Shown: positions 18,873-29,449, numbered from the stretch's first letter. The stretch is DNA of 64,000 nucleotides from Pseudomonas putida S13.1.2 (GCF_000498395.2 NZ_CP010979.1:4836001-4900000), one strand, 5' to 3'. A program made the numbers and translations. Notes: a model not told the origin generated them from the letters alone.

Positions 18873-19060
18873 GGGGGGTGAAAGTCCCAGGGAAAATGTT
18901 GTGGTTTGAAACGGTAGAGGAAAGACACGCTTTGTTTCAAGGCACGACAGCAGCGACAAGGCGCTGAATTGTGTAGGAAATTTCCAGCAGTGCAGTAGGA
19001 AGCGGCGGAAGAAATGGACTGCAGATCTAACTGGCAGCAGTAGATAAATTACCCGCCCCC

Positions 19061-19083
19061 AAAGCCCGCACCTTGGCGCGGGC
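19061..19083 (-). terminator. Hairpin after hemY
   Basis: Read on the - strand, GCCCGCGCC and GGTGCGGGC form a 9-bp stem with one G-U pair and a short loop, then TTT. It starts about a dozen bases after the hemY stop, a plausible terminator of the hemCDXY operon. Confidence 0.55.
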
Positions 19084-19094
19084 ACTGGGGTGGG

Positions 19095-20333
19095 TCAGGC
19101 GCGTACGCCTTCTGGCAATGGCAGCGCCAGCAGGCGCTCGTCCAGCAGGCCAAGGCCCTCCTGGAACAGCTGGTTGCTGCGCTCGGTCTCGCCCAGGCCA
19201 GCCAGCAGGCGGGCCAGCTCGGCACAGGCCTCGGGGTTGCGCTCCATGCGCAGGCTGCTTTCCAGGTAATCACGCGCCTTGCCCCACAGGCGATTCTGCA
19301 GGCTCAGGCGGCCCAGGGTCAGCAGCAGGCTGGCGTCTTGTGGGTGATCCTTGAGCCAGCCTTCGGCGGTTTGCAGCTGGCGTGCCGGGTCATCACCGCG
19401 CACCAGGCCATACAGGCGGGCCAGGTGGCTTTCGTATTCACGCTTGAGGGCGGTGCGCAGCACTTGCTCGGCCTCGCCTTGGGCACCCACCTGGCGCAGT
19501 TGCTCGGCGTAGGCCAGCACCAGTTGCGGCTCCTGGCGCTGGGCCGCGGTCAGCTGCTGCCAGGCACGCTCCAGGGCCTGACGTGAACTTTGCGCGTCTT
19601 CGCCACGGGTAGTGGCCAGGCTCAGGTTCTGGCCCCAGGCGCGTTGCTCCAGGGCGGCCAGCTCGGCGGCCGGCAGCACCTTGCCTTTGCGCAGGTCTGG
19701 CAGCAGGCGGATCAGTGCCGACCAGTCACCGCGCTCCAGGTACAGGCGCTGCAGCAGGCGCAGCACCTGGCCATTGTGCGGGTGACGTTCCTGCATGGCC
19801 AGCAGGGTTTCCAGAGCGCCGTCACTTTCGCCACGGTCCATCTGCAACTGCGCATGGGTCAGGGCGATGGCCAGTTCCGCTTGCGGCTGACGCTCCAGGG
19901 CGCGCTCCAGCAGGTTGTCGCTGTCTTCGGTGCGGCCTTGCTCGTTGGCAGCGCGTGCGGCACCGAGGTAGTACAGCAGCGGTTGGCGCTCGGCCTCGGC
20001 GGCACGGTGCAAGTGGCGTTGAGCGCTGGCCCAGCGGCCTTCGGCAAGGTCCAGCTGGCCCTGTTCGATGGCCAGGCGGATGCGCCGGCTGCGGTTACGC
20101 CGCGACCACGGGTTGACCACGCCGCTGGAGGTCAGCACCAGGCCGACCAGGTAACGCACCAGCCACAACAGCGCGACCACGGCCAGCAGGCCGGCCAGTG
20201 CCGCCCACAACCCCGATTGATAGCGGAAGCTTCCATAGGAAAGCAGTACGTAACCGCTGTGCTTGGCGACCGCAGTACCCAGCGCCGCAGCAATCACGAT
20301 CGCCAGCACGGCCAGCAGGTAGACACGCTTCAT
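19095..20333 (-). CDS. hemY: HemY, TPR-containing protein of heme operon
   Basis: 412 residues. Two N-terminal membrane helices (VYLLAVLAIVIAAALGTAV and LWAALAGLLAVVALLWLVRYL) precede a large TPR-rich region (HLHRAAEAERQPLLYYLGAA and similar helices) to the C-terminus. This is the bacterial HemY_N family, unrelated to the protoporphyrinogen oxidase of the same name. It is thought to organise late heme synthesis at the inner membrane, mechanism unsettled. The start overlaps the hemX stop by four bases. Confidence 0.9.
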   Translation of the reverse strand: MKRVYLLAVLAIVIAAALGTAVAKHSGYVLLSYGSFRYQSGLWAALAGLLAVVALLWLVRYLVGLVLTSSGVVNPWSRRNRSRRIRLAIEQGQLDLAEGRWASAQRHLHRAAEAERQPLLYYLGAARAANEQGRTEDSDNLLERALERQPQAELAIALTHAQLQMDRGESDGALETLLAMQERHPHNGQVLRLLQRLYLERGDWSALIRLLPDLRKGKVLPAAELAALEQRAWGQNLSLATTRGEDAQSSRQALERAWQQLTAAQRQEPQLVLAYAEQLRQVGAQGEAEQVLRTALKREYESHLARLYGLVRGDDPARQLQTAEGWLKDHPQDASLLLTLGRLSLQNRLWGKARDYLESSLRMERNPEACAELARLLAGLGETERSNQLFQEGLGLLDERLLALPLPEGVRA

Positions 20334-21430
20334 GGCTTGCCCCCTTCAGCCTCGGCCGGCAGGTGACGGCGCTGGATGTAGGCCTGCACGGCCGCCAGGC
20401 TTTCGCTGAGGTCGGGGGTAACCACCGACACCGGCTGATCGGCCAAGGCATTGAGGCTCTCGAGCATGGCCTTGCTTTGCGGGTTGTCGGCGTTGAAGTT
20501 GGCCAGCAACACGCTGCGGGCGTCGTCCAGCGCCTGGGTGTAGACCTTGGCGTCACCATTGAGCGCCGCCCACTGGGCCTGCTCGATGGTCAGGCTCAGG
20601 GCCAGGCGCAGCTGGTTCAGTTGCTGCCCGGCCAGCAGCGGCCGCACGTTTTCATCGGCATTGAAGTCGATCTGGAAGTACTTGGAGATTTCTGCCCACC
20701 ACTGCGACAACCGGCTGGCACCATCGCCGTCGGCGGTCAGCGCACCCAGCGCATCGGCATTGCTGTCGAACTCGGGCGACTGCGCGCTCAGCTGCTGGAC
20801 CATCTCACGCTGAGCGGCCAGTTTCAGGAACAGGCCGGTACGGTCCGGTTGCTGGGTGCTGCCGAGCGTGGCCAGGCTGCGCGCCAATTGCTCGCGGGCG
20901 GCGAATGCGCCTGGGTCGCTCTGCTCGCGCAGGATCTCGTCGGCGCCCTCAACCAGGGCCTTGGCGCTGGTGATGTCCTGCAAGGCCGACAGGCGCAGGG
21001 TAGCCAGGCGCAGCAGGTGCTCGGCTTCAGCCAGGCGCCACTCCTTGCGGCTTTCGCCCAGCACGGTTTCCAGGCGCTGGCTGAGGCGCTGCTGGTCGCC
21101 CTGCAATTGCGCCACCAGGCGCCGGCGATCTTCCAGCTCGCTGGCCGCCGGCAGGCTGGCCAGCTGCGCACTGATCTGCTGTTCGCGCTGCTGCAGGGCT
21201 TCGGCGCGCTGGTTCAGCGCCTCGATGTGCTGGCCCTGGTTGAACTCGCTGCCTTGCAGTTGACGCACCTGCCAGACACCCCAGCCACCTACCGCCACCC
21301 CGGCCGCACCCAGCAGCAAGGCCAGCGCTGCCAGGCCACTGCCGGAGCGCTTGGCAGGTGGGGCGGTGACGGGTTCCGCCGGCGCCTGTGCCGACGGCTG
21401 ATCGTTATTGGACAAGACAGTCTCGCTCAC
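20330..21430 (-). CDS. hemX: HemX family protein
   Basis: About 366 residues from GTG 21430 (MSETVLSNNDQPSAQAP); an upstream ATG at 21457 is an alternative. A short cytoplasmic Pro/Ala-rich tail is followed by one membrane helix (SGLAALALLLGAAGVAVGGW). A periplasmic coiled coil (GQHIEALNQRAEALQQREQQ) and a helical domain follow. It is often labelled uroporphyrinogen-III C-methyltransferase, but no SAM-binding methylase motifs are present, so that name should not be taken literally. It overlaps hemY by ATGA. Confidence 0.88.
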   Translation of the reverse strand: MSETVLSNNDQPSAQAPAEPVTAPPAKRSGSGLAALALLLGAAGVAVGGWGVWQVRQLQGSEFNQGQHIEALNQRAEALQQREQQISAQLASLPAASELEDRRRLVAQLQGDQQRLSQRLETVLGESRKEWRLAEAEHLLRLATLRLSALQDITSAKALVEGADEILREQSDPGAFAAREQLARSLATLGSTQQPDRTGLFLKLAAQREMVQQLSAQSPEFDSNADALGALTADGDGASRLSQWWAEISKYFQIDFNADENVRPLLAGQQLNQLRLALSLTIEQAQWAALNGDAKVYTQALDDARSVLLANFNADNPQSKAMLESLNALADQPVSVVTPDLSESLAAVQAYIQRRHLPAEAEGGKP

Positions 21431-21475
21431 GTATCCATCCTTTGCATGGGGGCGCATCGCGTTCAGCTTAGCGCC

Positions 21476-22243
21476 TTAAGAGGCAGGTGCAGCGCTGCGC
21501 TGCACGGCTGCCAGCAAGGCCGTGGCACTGGCGCCACGGCAATCCACAACCTGTTGGGCCCCGGCGGCCCTGGCCTGTTCGGCGACCCGTGGGCTGGGCA
21601 CGAACAACGGCAGGCGTGCCAGCTGCGGCCAATCGGCACCGGCCAGCTGCTGCAAATGTTCAAAACCCTGCCCACTGCTGACCACCAGGCCATTGAGGCG
21701 TTCCGCTTCGATGCGGCGCTTCAGGGTGCCCGCCGGGTAAGCCGGCAGGCAGCGACGATACAGTTCCAGATATTCGACACTAGCACCTTGCTCTGCAAGA
21801 CGCTCTGCCAGCAGTTCGCGACCTCCGACGCCGCGAACGACCAAGACACGCGCCGCAGGCACGGCAACTGCCTGAAGCAGGGCCGGTAGCGCCAGCAAGG
21901 CTTCGCTGTCATCGCCACGCGGCGGAGTGCTTACCGCCAGCCCCGCACCCTGCAGCACCGCAGCGGTTGCCTCACCCACGGTGAACCAGCCTTGCCGTGG
22001 AGGTTGCATGCCGGCTTCGGCCAGATGCTCCAGCAACAACCGGGCAGCCGGCTTGCTGACCACGATGATCGCCTGAAAGCCATGCAGGCCCTCCAGCAGC
22101 AGACGTTGCTGGGGCTCCACGGTGACGGGTTCTATCGCGAGCAGCGGCAGGCAACTGCTGCCCACCCCCGCTGCCGCCAGGCTTTGCGCCAGCGCTGCAC
22201 AGTCCTCGGCAGGCCGGGTCAGCAACAGGCGCCATTGGCTCAC
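21476..22243 (-). CDS. hemD: Uroporphyrinogen-III synthase
   Basis: 255 residues with the two-lobed HemD fold. It begins MSQWRLLLTRPAEDCAALAQ and contains LPLLAIEPV, GWFTVGEATAAVL, VLVVRGVGGRELLAERL and VVSSGQGFEHL. It cyclises hydroxymethylbilane with inversion of ring D. HemD sequences are poorly conserved, but length, motifs and position directly after hemC (four-base overlap) make the call secure. Confidence 0.93.
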   Translation of the reverse strand: MSQWRLLLTRPAEDCAALAQSLAAAGVGSSCLPLLAIEPVTVEPQQRLLLEGLHGFQAIIVVSKPAARLLLEHLAEAGMQPPRQGWFTVGEATAAVLQGAGLAVSTPPRGDDSEALLALPALLQAVAVPAARVLVVRGVGGRELLAERLAEQGASVEYLELYRRCLPAYPAGTLKRRIEAERLNGLVVSSGQGFEHLQQLAGADWPQLARLPLFVPSPRVAEQARAAGAQQVVDCRGASATALLAAVQRSAAPAS

Positions 22244-23181
22244 GGGTGGCCGGCCTCGCCGTAGACTTCCTTGAGGATGGCCTCGGCACCTTGGCCCAGC
22301 AGGTCTTCGGCCACCTGTACGCCCAAGGCCTCGGCAGCCGCACGGGGCGCGCGGGCATCGGCCACCAGCAGGGTCCCGCCGCTAGGCTGGCCGACCAGGC
22401 CTCGCAGCCACAGCTGGTCACCTTCGAGTACTGCGTAGCAGGCGATCGGCACCTGGCAGCCGCCATTCAGCCGTTTGTTCAGGGCGCGTTCGGCCACTAC
22501 CCGGTCGGCGGTGTCGGCATGGTGCAGCGGTGCCAGCAGTGCATGGATCCCCGCGTCGGCGCTGCGGCACTCGATGCCCACCGCGCCCTGGCCGCCAGCC
22601 GGCAGGCTGTCGTCAACGCTGATACTGGCGGTGATGCGGTCTTCGAAGCCCAGGCGGATCAGGCCGGCGGCGGCGAGGATGATGGCGTCGTACTCGCCGG
22701 CGTCCAGCTTGGCCAGGCGGGTGTTGACGTTGCCCCGCAGAAAGCGGATTTGCAGGTCCGGGCGGCGCGCCAGCAACTGGGCCTGGCGGCGCAGGCTGGA
22801 GGTGCCGACGATGCTGCCGGCTGGCAGCGCCTCAAGGCTGTCAAAGGTATTGGAAACGAAGGCATCACGCGGGTCTTCGCGCTCACAGATGCAGTACAGG
22901 CCCAGGCCTTCCGGGAAGTCCATGGGCACGTCTTTCATCGAATGCACGGCGATGTCGGCTTCGTTGTCCAGCAGGGCGGTTTCCAGTTCCTTGACGAACA
23001 GGCCCTTGCCGCCAATTTTTGCCAGCGGCGCGTCGAGCAGCTTGTCACCACGGCTGACCATAGGCACCAGGGTGACAAGCAGACCGGGGTGGGCCTGCTC
23101 GAGGCGGGCTTTGACGTATTCGGCCTGCCACAGGGCCAAGGCACTTTTACGGGTGGCAATGCGGATTTCGCGAGTGGACAT
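22240..23181 (-). CDS. hemC: Porphobilinogen deaminase (hydroxymethylbilane synthase)
   Basis: 313 residues, normal length. Signatures are IRIATRKSALALWQAEYV, HSMKDVP with the catalytic Asp84, GTSSLRRQAQL, RGNVNTRL and NGGCQVPIA, where Cys242 carries the dipyrromethane cofactor. It polymerises four porphobilinogens. It is the first gene of hemCDXY; a REP pair separates it from algR, so it probably has its own promoter within 23182-23260. Confidence 0.96.
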   Translation of the reverse strand: MSTREIRIATRKSALALWQAEYVKARLEQAHPGLLVTLVPMVSRGDKLLDAPLAKIGGKGLFVKELETALLDNEADIAVHSMKDVPMDFPEGLGLYCICEREDPRDAFVSNTFDSLEALPAGSIVGTSSLRRQAQLLARRPDLQIRFLRGNVNTRLAKLDAGEYDAIILAAAGLIRLGFEDRITASISVDDSLPAGGQGAVGIECRSADAGIHALLAPLHHADTADRVVAERALNKRLNGGCQVPIACYAVLEGDQLWLRGLVGQPSGGTLLVADARAPRAAAEALGVQVAEDLLGQGAEAILKEVYGEAGHP

Positions 23182-23258
23182 GGAACGCCCCGAACCAAAG
23201 AAATGCCGCCGATGATAACAGCATCTCCTTTATCGCTTGCAGATGTGGATCAGCTGAG

Positions 23259-23353
23259 GGCCTCTTCGCGGCTAAAGCCGCTCCCACAGGGTGAGGTGCC
23301 GCTCTACAGGCCAATGATCAACCTGTGGGAGCGGGTTTACCCGCGAACAAGGG
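23259..23353. repeat. Inverted REP pair (type A)
   Basis: The left arm CCTCTTCGCGGCTAAAGCCG continues into CTCCCACAGG. The right arm is CCTGTGGGAGCGGGTTTACC followed by CGCGAA. It lies between the algR stop and the hemC start region. Confidence 0.82.
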
Positions 23354-23380
23354 CGCAGCCCTTGCCATGCGGGCGCCGTA

Positions 23381-24124
23381 TCAGAGGGTCTGCATCATCT
23401 TGCGCACACCGGCCACATGCCGGCGGCTGACGGTCAGGGCATCGCCGTCCAGGCCTTTCAGGTACAGCTGAAAGTGCCCCAGCGGGGTGCGCTGCAGGCG
23501 TTCTATGCGCTCGCGGGCTACCAGCGCATTGCGGTGGATGCGCACGAAGCGCTCGCCAAATTCGTCTTCCAGGGCTTTGAGCGGCTCGTCGAGCAGCACT
23601 TCCCCGGCTTCATGACGCAAGGTCACGTACTTGTGATCGGCAATGAAATAGATCACCTGGGGCAAAGGGATCAACTCGATGCCTTTACGCGTGCGGGCAC
23701 TGATGTGGCTGCGCGGGCCGCCACCTTCATTGGCCGGCCGGGTAAGCGCCGCCAACTGGGCGCGGTTGGGTTTTTCGGCCTTGCGCAAGGCATCGCGCAG
23801 CGCCTGGGCCTGGAAGGGCTTGGTCACATGGCTGAGGGTACTGTCCTTGAATGCCTCGGCACCGTATTCATCATCCCCGGTGCAAAACACCACCGCCGGC
23901 GGCGCCTCGCGTTCGCACAAGCGAGCGGCTACCTGCAGGCCATCCAGGCCTGGCATGCCGATGTCCAGCAGGACCACATCGGGCTTGAGGCTCTCGATCA
24001 GCGCAAGGGCCTCCTCGCCGTTGGTGGCGCTAGGCTCCAGCACGGTGTAACCCTCCAGTTCGCCGAGCAGCCGGCTGAGGCGTTCACGGCCTTGGGGTTC
24101 GTCATCAACGATCAGGACATTCAT
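23381..24124 (-). CDS. algR: LytTR-type response regulator AlgR
   Basis: 247 residues. The receiver domain (1-120) has phospho-acceptor Asp54 in VVLLDIGMPGLDG and acidic pocket DDE at 7-9. A LytTR DNA-binding domain (about 140-245) contains ISARTRKGIELIPL, RIHRNALVARERI and LTVSRRHVAGVRKMM. AlgR controls alginate, motility and virulence genes in P. aeruginosa. There its gene follows the sensor gene algZ/fimS; here only 296 bp separate it from divergent argH and no kinase is present. Confidence 0.94.
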   Translation of the reverse strand: MNVLIVDDEPQGRERLSRLLGELEGYTVLEPSATNGEEALALIESLKPDVVLLDIGMPGLDGLQVAARLCEREAPPAVVFCTGDDEYGAEAFKDSTLSHVTKPFQAQALRDALRKAEKPNRAQLAALTRPANEGGGPRSHISARTRKGIELIPLPQVIYFIADHKYVTLRHEAGEVLLDEPLKALEDEFGERFVRIHRNALVARERIERLQRTPLGHFQLYLKGLDGDALTVSRRHVAGVRKMMQTL

Positions 24125-24420
24125 AATTGCGCTGGATTCCTGAATGAGTCTCGCACAGGTATAGCGTAGACAGGTGTGGTTCGAGCGACACTGCGGTCAC
24201 GCTCTAGACCGGTGCGATGGCCAAAGATTCACTCGGACGGCAGATTCACCGCCAGTCCTTTGTCCAACTGTAGACGGTCCGTGGAACACTGCCGTTCATT
24301 CCTTAAAATCCTTCTCTGCCATTTTCCGGGCATTTCTGTCGACCGGCGCCCTGCGGCAGCCAGCCCAACCCTGCTATTATCGGCGCCACTTTTTCGTTCA
24401 CGCCTGCAATGAGTGAATCC

Positions 24421-25815
<1,395 letters not shown>

Positions 25816-25824
25816 GGCCCATTG

Positions 25825-25841
25825 CGAGGGCTTTGCCCTCG
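25825..25841 (+). terminator. Hairpin after argH
   Basis: CGAGGGC (25825-25831), loop TTT, GCCCTCG (25835-25841), starting 9 bases after the argH stop. It lacks a T tail. A second stem, GGGCTG/CAGCCC around 25924-25940 followed by TGGTTTTA, is the better-formed terminator on the + strand beyond the REP pair. Confidence 0.45.
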
Positions 25842-25923
25842 ATCGCCGGCAAGCCAGCTCCCACAGGTACTGCATGTGACTTGAAGGTTGCACTGTACCT
25901 GTGGGAGCTGGCTTGCCGGCGAT
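25841..25923. repeat. Inverted REP pair (type B)
   Basis: GATCGCCGGCAAGCCAGCTC then CCACAGGTA, and inverted TACCTGTGGGAGCTGGCTTG then CCGGCGAT. It lies between the converging argH and glutathione transferase genes. Confidence 0.85.
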
Positions 25924-25946
25924 GGGCTGCGGAGCAGCCCCTGGTT

Positions 25947-26609
25947 TTAGCGTTTACCGCTACGAATCATCTCCATGAAGGCTGGCATCGCTGCCTCCTT
26001 GTCCGCCATGATCCGCGCCATGTGCGGGTTCTCGCCCATCAGCTGCAGCAACGCCTTGGCCTGCGGGAAGTCCGCCAAAAAGTCGATGTTCAGCACTTTC
26101 TTGCCCACGGCATACGCCAGGTCGACCGAGAAGCAGAACATCAGGTCTGCCAGCGTCAGCTGCTCACCCGCAACATAGGGTGCAAAGCGACCGTTGCGCT
26201 TGAGGGTGGCAAAGCCGGCCAGCAAATCGGCACGCGCTTTCTCTTTGACCAATGGCTCAACCGACATGCCGAAGAACGACTCGGCATAGCAAGTACGCGC
26301 CGGCAGCTCGATGTACAGCTCGATTTCCTTGAGCAGCTCACGCACCTTGGCCTGCCCGAACGGGTCGGCGGGCAGCAGTGCCTTGCCGCCTTGGGTCTGC
26401 TCGATGTAGTCGAGGATCACACTGGTTTCGCTGAGGTAACCGTGTTCGGTCTGCAGCACCGGCACCTTGCCCCGCGGGCTCACTTCCAGCGCCTGTGGCG
26501 CCTGGCCGCCATAGAAGGTGACTTCCTCGAAGGGCAGGCCTTTTTCCAGCAGGGCCAGCTTGACCATGTTGTAGTAGTTGCTGACCGAGAATCCATGAAG
26601 CTTGAGCAT
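25947..26609 (-). CDS. Glutathione S-transferase family protein
   Basis: 220 residues from ATG 26609. The thioredoxin-like N-terminal domain has MLKLHGFSVSNYYNMVKLAL, SPRGKVPVLQTEHGYLSETS (cis-Pro and the glutathione-contact Glu-Ser) and ILDYIEQT. An all-helical C-terminal domain follows, with YVAGEQLTLADLMFCFSVDL. The substrate is unknown. GGAGG lies slightly far (about 11 bases) upstream, so the start is likely but not certain. Confidence 0.9.
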   Translation of the reverse strand: MLKLHGFSVSNYYNMVKLALLEKGLPFEEVTFYGGQAPQALEVSPRGKVPVLQTEHGYLSETSVILDYIEQTQGGKALLPADPFGQAKVRELLKEIELYIELPARTCYAESFFGMSVEPLVKEKARADLLAGFATLKRNGRFAPYVAGEQLTLADLMFCFSVDLAYAVGKKVLNIDFLADFPQAKALLQLMGENPHMARIMADKEAAMPAFMEMIRSGKR

Positions 26610-26756
26610 GAGGTAACAGCCTCCAGGCCGTAAGGGGTTGGCCCGGCTTTTATAGACCCTAAGCCCGGCCCTGACCAGCGTCATGCACCCCGTCAATGCC
26701 CGGGCATTGCCGCCACGGGCGTGGCACACTGTGCATCCCATCACAGGAGTACCGCC

Positions 26757-27056
26757 ATGAGCGAGCCCACCGACATCGACAATGACGACGAAGCCTTCGC
26801 CGAGGCGACACTGACCCAGGCCATCGAAAACCAGATTGAAAGCGGCGAGCCGCCTGCGGCCAAGGCCACCTTAAACAAGCTGACCCTGGTCGGTTACGAG
26901 CGCGAGGACATCCTCAACCTGATGGCCCATGTGCTGGCCTTCGAAATCGACAACATGCTGGTGGAAGACCGCGCATTCAACGGCGAGTGGTACGAGAACG
27001 CCCTGCGCGCGCTGCCGGAGCTACCACCTGAGATGGATCAAGGCGAGGACGAATAA
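26757..27056 (+). CDS. Conserved small acidic protein
   Basis: 99 residues, strongly acidic at both ends (DIDNDDEAFAE and PPEMDQGEDE), with a helical core NKLTLVGYEREDILNLMAHV. CAGGAGT precedes ATG 26757. No named domain is recognised. It is divergent from the glutathione transferase gene and 69 bp before the TIGR02647 gene. Confidence 0.72.
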   Translation: MSEPTDIDNDDEAFAEATLTQAIENQIESGEPPAAKATLNKLTLVGYEREDILNLMAHVLAFEIDNMLVEDRAFNGEWYENALRALPELPPEMDQGEDE

Positions 27057-27125
27057 CCCGACTACACTCGAAGGTCAGGCACCGTAAGCGGTGCCGCCAT
27101 CCTTGTCTGGAAGTCAGGAGTCGCC

Positions 27126-27371
27126 ATGTCCTTTACCCCCGATCTGATCGCTGAACTGGAAGTACTCGCGCTGTTCAAACACGACAGCAGCCAGGAAGGC
27201 ATCAAGATAAACAGCAACGCCGCCCCTGCCCTGGTCGCCGCTGCGCAACGCCTGCATGAAAAGGGGCTGACCGATCAACCCGATGGTGGCTACCTGACCA
27301 GCCTGGGTCATGACGCCGTTGACAGTGTCCAGCTGCTGCAGAACATCCTCAAGGCGCCACAGCCAGCCTGA
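27126..27371 (+). CDS. TIGR02647 family protein
   Basis: 81 residues, MSFTPDLIAELEVLALFKHD, then INSNAAPALVAAAQRLHEKG and DGGYLTSLGHDAVDSVQLLQ. This matches the short gammaproteobacterial family TIGR02647, whose shape resembles a small winged-helix domain; function is unknown. AGGAG precedes the start. It is probably cotranscribed with the preceding small gene. Confidence 0.82.
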   Translation: MSFTPDLIAELEVLALFKHDSSQEGIKINSNAAPALVAAAQRLHEKGLTDQPDGGYLTSLGHDAVDSVQLLQNILKAPQPA

Positions 27372-27401
27372 ACCGAGATTGCAAGGGGCTGCCATGCAGC
27401 C

Positions 27402-27484
27402 CATCGCCGGCAAGCCAGCTCCCACAGGTATTGCACATGGCTTGAAAATGATGCGGTCGGGGTGGGAGCTGGCTTGCCAGCGAT
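27402..27484. repeat. Inverted REP pair (type B)
   Basis: ATCGCCGGCAAGCCAGCTCC then CACAGG, and inverted GTGGGAGCTGGCTTGCCAGC then GAT. It is flanked by GGGCTGC/GCAGCCC and GGGCCGC/GCGGCCC hairpins (27386-27402 and 27485-27501) that may end the two converging transcripts. Confidence 0.82.
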
Positions 27485-27505
27485 GGGCCGCAGCGCGGCC
27501 CCCGG

Positions 27506-29449
27506 TCAGTTAGCAGTTGCCCTGCGTTTTTCCACCAGCCACGAGCGCCCATACAGGAACACGATGGCCAGCAAGGCCACCGCCTGTGCCGACAGCGAGT
27601 AGGCATCAGCGTGAATGCCCAGCCAATCGAACTCGAAGAAGGCCACCGGCCGTGTGCCCAGCACCCCGGCTTCTTGCAGCGCCTTCACGCCGTGCCCGGC
27701 AAACACCACCGACAGTGCGCACAGCAGTGCGGCGTTGATGCTGAAGAACAGCGTCAGCGGCAGCTTGGCAGAACCACGCAAGATCACCCAGGCCAGGCCC
27801 ACCAGCAGCACCAGCGCCGTGGCGCCACCCGCCAGCACCGCCTGGTGCCCGGCAGGGCCTGCTTGCAACCACAGGGTTTCGTAGAACAGGATCACTTCGA
27901 ACAGTTCGCGGTACACCGAGAAAAACGCCAGCATGGCAAAGCCAAAGCGCCCGCCGCCGCTGACCAGGCTGCTTTTGATGTAGTCCTTCCAGGCGGCAGC
28001 GTGGCGGCGGTCATGCATCCACACACCGAGCCATAGCACCATCACCGCGGCGAACAGCGCCGTGCAGCCTTCCAGCAGTTCGCGCTGGGCGCCGCCCACA
28101 TCGATCACATAGGCCGCCACCGCCCAGGTGGCGAACCCGGCAACCAGCGCCAGCCCCCACCCGATGTTGACGCTGCGTACCGCCGATTGTTGCCCGGTGT
28201 TACGCAGGAAGGCCAGGATCGCCGCCAGCACCAGAATGGCCTCCAGGCCTTCGCGCAGCAGGATCAGCAAACCGGAGATAAAACTCAGCGACCAGCTCAG
28301 GCCGTCGCTGCCCAATAGCTTGGCGGCCTGGTCGAGCTTGCCTTTTGCCTCAGCCAGACGCTGCTCGGCCTGAGCCACGGGCAGGCCGTCCTGCAGGGAC
28401 TGACGGTAGGCCATCAGGGATTTTTCGGTGTCCTTGCGCGCCTGGGTATCGATGTTGTCCAGCGAGCTTTCCACCAGCTCGAAGCCTTCCAGGTAGGCCG
28501 CTACCGACAGGTCATAGGCCTGGTCGTGGTCACCTGCGCGGTAGGCCGCCAGGCTTTTGTCCAGCGTGCTGGCGGTGTATTCGAGCAGTTGCGCCGGGCC
28601 GCGCTTGGCTTGCGGCGGCTGGGCACGCTGGGCACGGAACGCCTCTACGACCGCGTTGCCTTCGTTGGCGGCGACTTCGGCCGGGGTTTGCCGGGCCAGG
28701 TCGGCGATGTTCCAGGTCTTGTCACCTTTGCCGGCTGCCGGCTTGGCGGTGAAGCTGGCGATATAGGCGGCCACATCCCAGCGCTGACGGTCATCCAGCT
28801 GGTCGGCAAAGGACGGCATCTCGGTGCCGTCGATACCCAGGGCCAGGGTGTTGTAGAGGTCGAACAGGCTCAACTGGTCCAGGCGTGAAACATCGCGCAG
28901 GTTGGCGGGCGCAGGCTCCAGGCCCACGCCAGCCGGGCCGTCGCCTGCGCCGGTGTCGCCGTGGCAGATCGAGCAGTTTTGCGCGTACAACGCAGCGCCA
29001 CGGGCCGGATCCGGTGTGATGACTGGGGCCTGACTGACCTCGTAGGCCACTGCCAGCCGCGCGCCCAGCTGGCGGGCCTGCCTGGCGACAGCCGTGCCCT
29101 CCTGGCGCTGATCGATGGCCTGGCGCAACGCCTGGACGCCCTGCTCCAGGGCGGCTTGCTCAGTATTTGCGGGCAGGGCTTTGACCAGGTCGGCCAAGAC
29201 CGCGCTGAATTCCTGTTGCTCGCGGTATTCGCCCTCGTCGATCACCCTGCCTTCTTGCACCGTCGGCGGGTAGTCGGCGCCGATGTAGTCCAGCAGATGC
29301 AGGGCTTTGCCGGCCTCAGCCGGGGCCTCGGCCAGCGCCAAGGTGCTGCACAGCGCCAGCGCCGGGCCGAGCAATGCAGCCGGCAGCCAGGCGAGCAGAC
29401 GGGTACGGGTTTTCATGGCCAGTCTCGAAGGGAATGCGAAAGAGAACAT
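27506..29449 (-). CDS. Cytochrome c-FTR1 fusion iron permease
   Basis: 647 residues. A signal peptide occupies about 15-40. A helical periplasmic region leads to a c-type heme domain with CSICH at 159-163 and the probable axial Met211 in GTEMPSF. A second helical stretch comes before the FTR1 permease domain (about 385-645), with seven helices and the two iron-binding motifs REGLE (399-403) and RELFE (514-518). FTR1 proteins import ferric iron after oxidation; the fused cytochrome could handle the electron step. ATG 29449 is kept because GGAGTGA lies 6 bases upstream; ATG 29416 is the alternative. Confidence 0.88.
   Translation of the reverse strand: MFSFAFPSRLAMKTRTRLLAWLPAALLGPALALCSTLALAEAPAEAGKALHLLDYIGADYPPTVQEGRVIDEGEYREQQEFSAVLADLVKALPANTEQAALEQGVQALRQAIDQRQEGTAVARQARQLGARLAVAYEVSQAPVITPDPARGAALYAQNCSICHGDTGAGDGPAGVGLEPAPANLRDVSRLDQLSLFDLYNTLALGIDGTEMPSFADQLDDRQRWDVAAYIASFTAKPAAGKGDKTWNIADLARQTPAEVAANEGNAVVEAFRAQRAQPPQAKRGPAQLLEYTASTLDKSLAAYRAGDHDQAYDLSVAAYLEGFELVESSLDNIDTQARKDTEKSLMAYRQSLQDGLPVAQAEQRLAEAKGKLDQAAKLLGSDGLSWSLSFISGLLILLREGLEAILVLAAILAFLRNTGQQSAVRSVNIGWGLALVAGFATWAVAAYVIDVGGAQRELLEGCTALFAAVMVLWLGVWMHDRRHAAAWKDYIKSSLVSGGGRFGFAMLAFFSVYRELFEVILFYETLWLQAGPAGHQAVLAGGATALVLLVGLAWVILRGSAKLPLTLFFSINAALLCALSVVFAGHGVKALQEAGVLGTRPVAFFEFDWLGIHADAYSLSAQAVALLAIVFLYGRSWLVEKRRATAN

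Noticed and set aside
20198..21889. 563-codon + strand open frame opposite hemX/hemD
   Set aside because: Antisense to conserved heme genes, no recognisable domain, no ribosome site.
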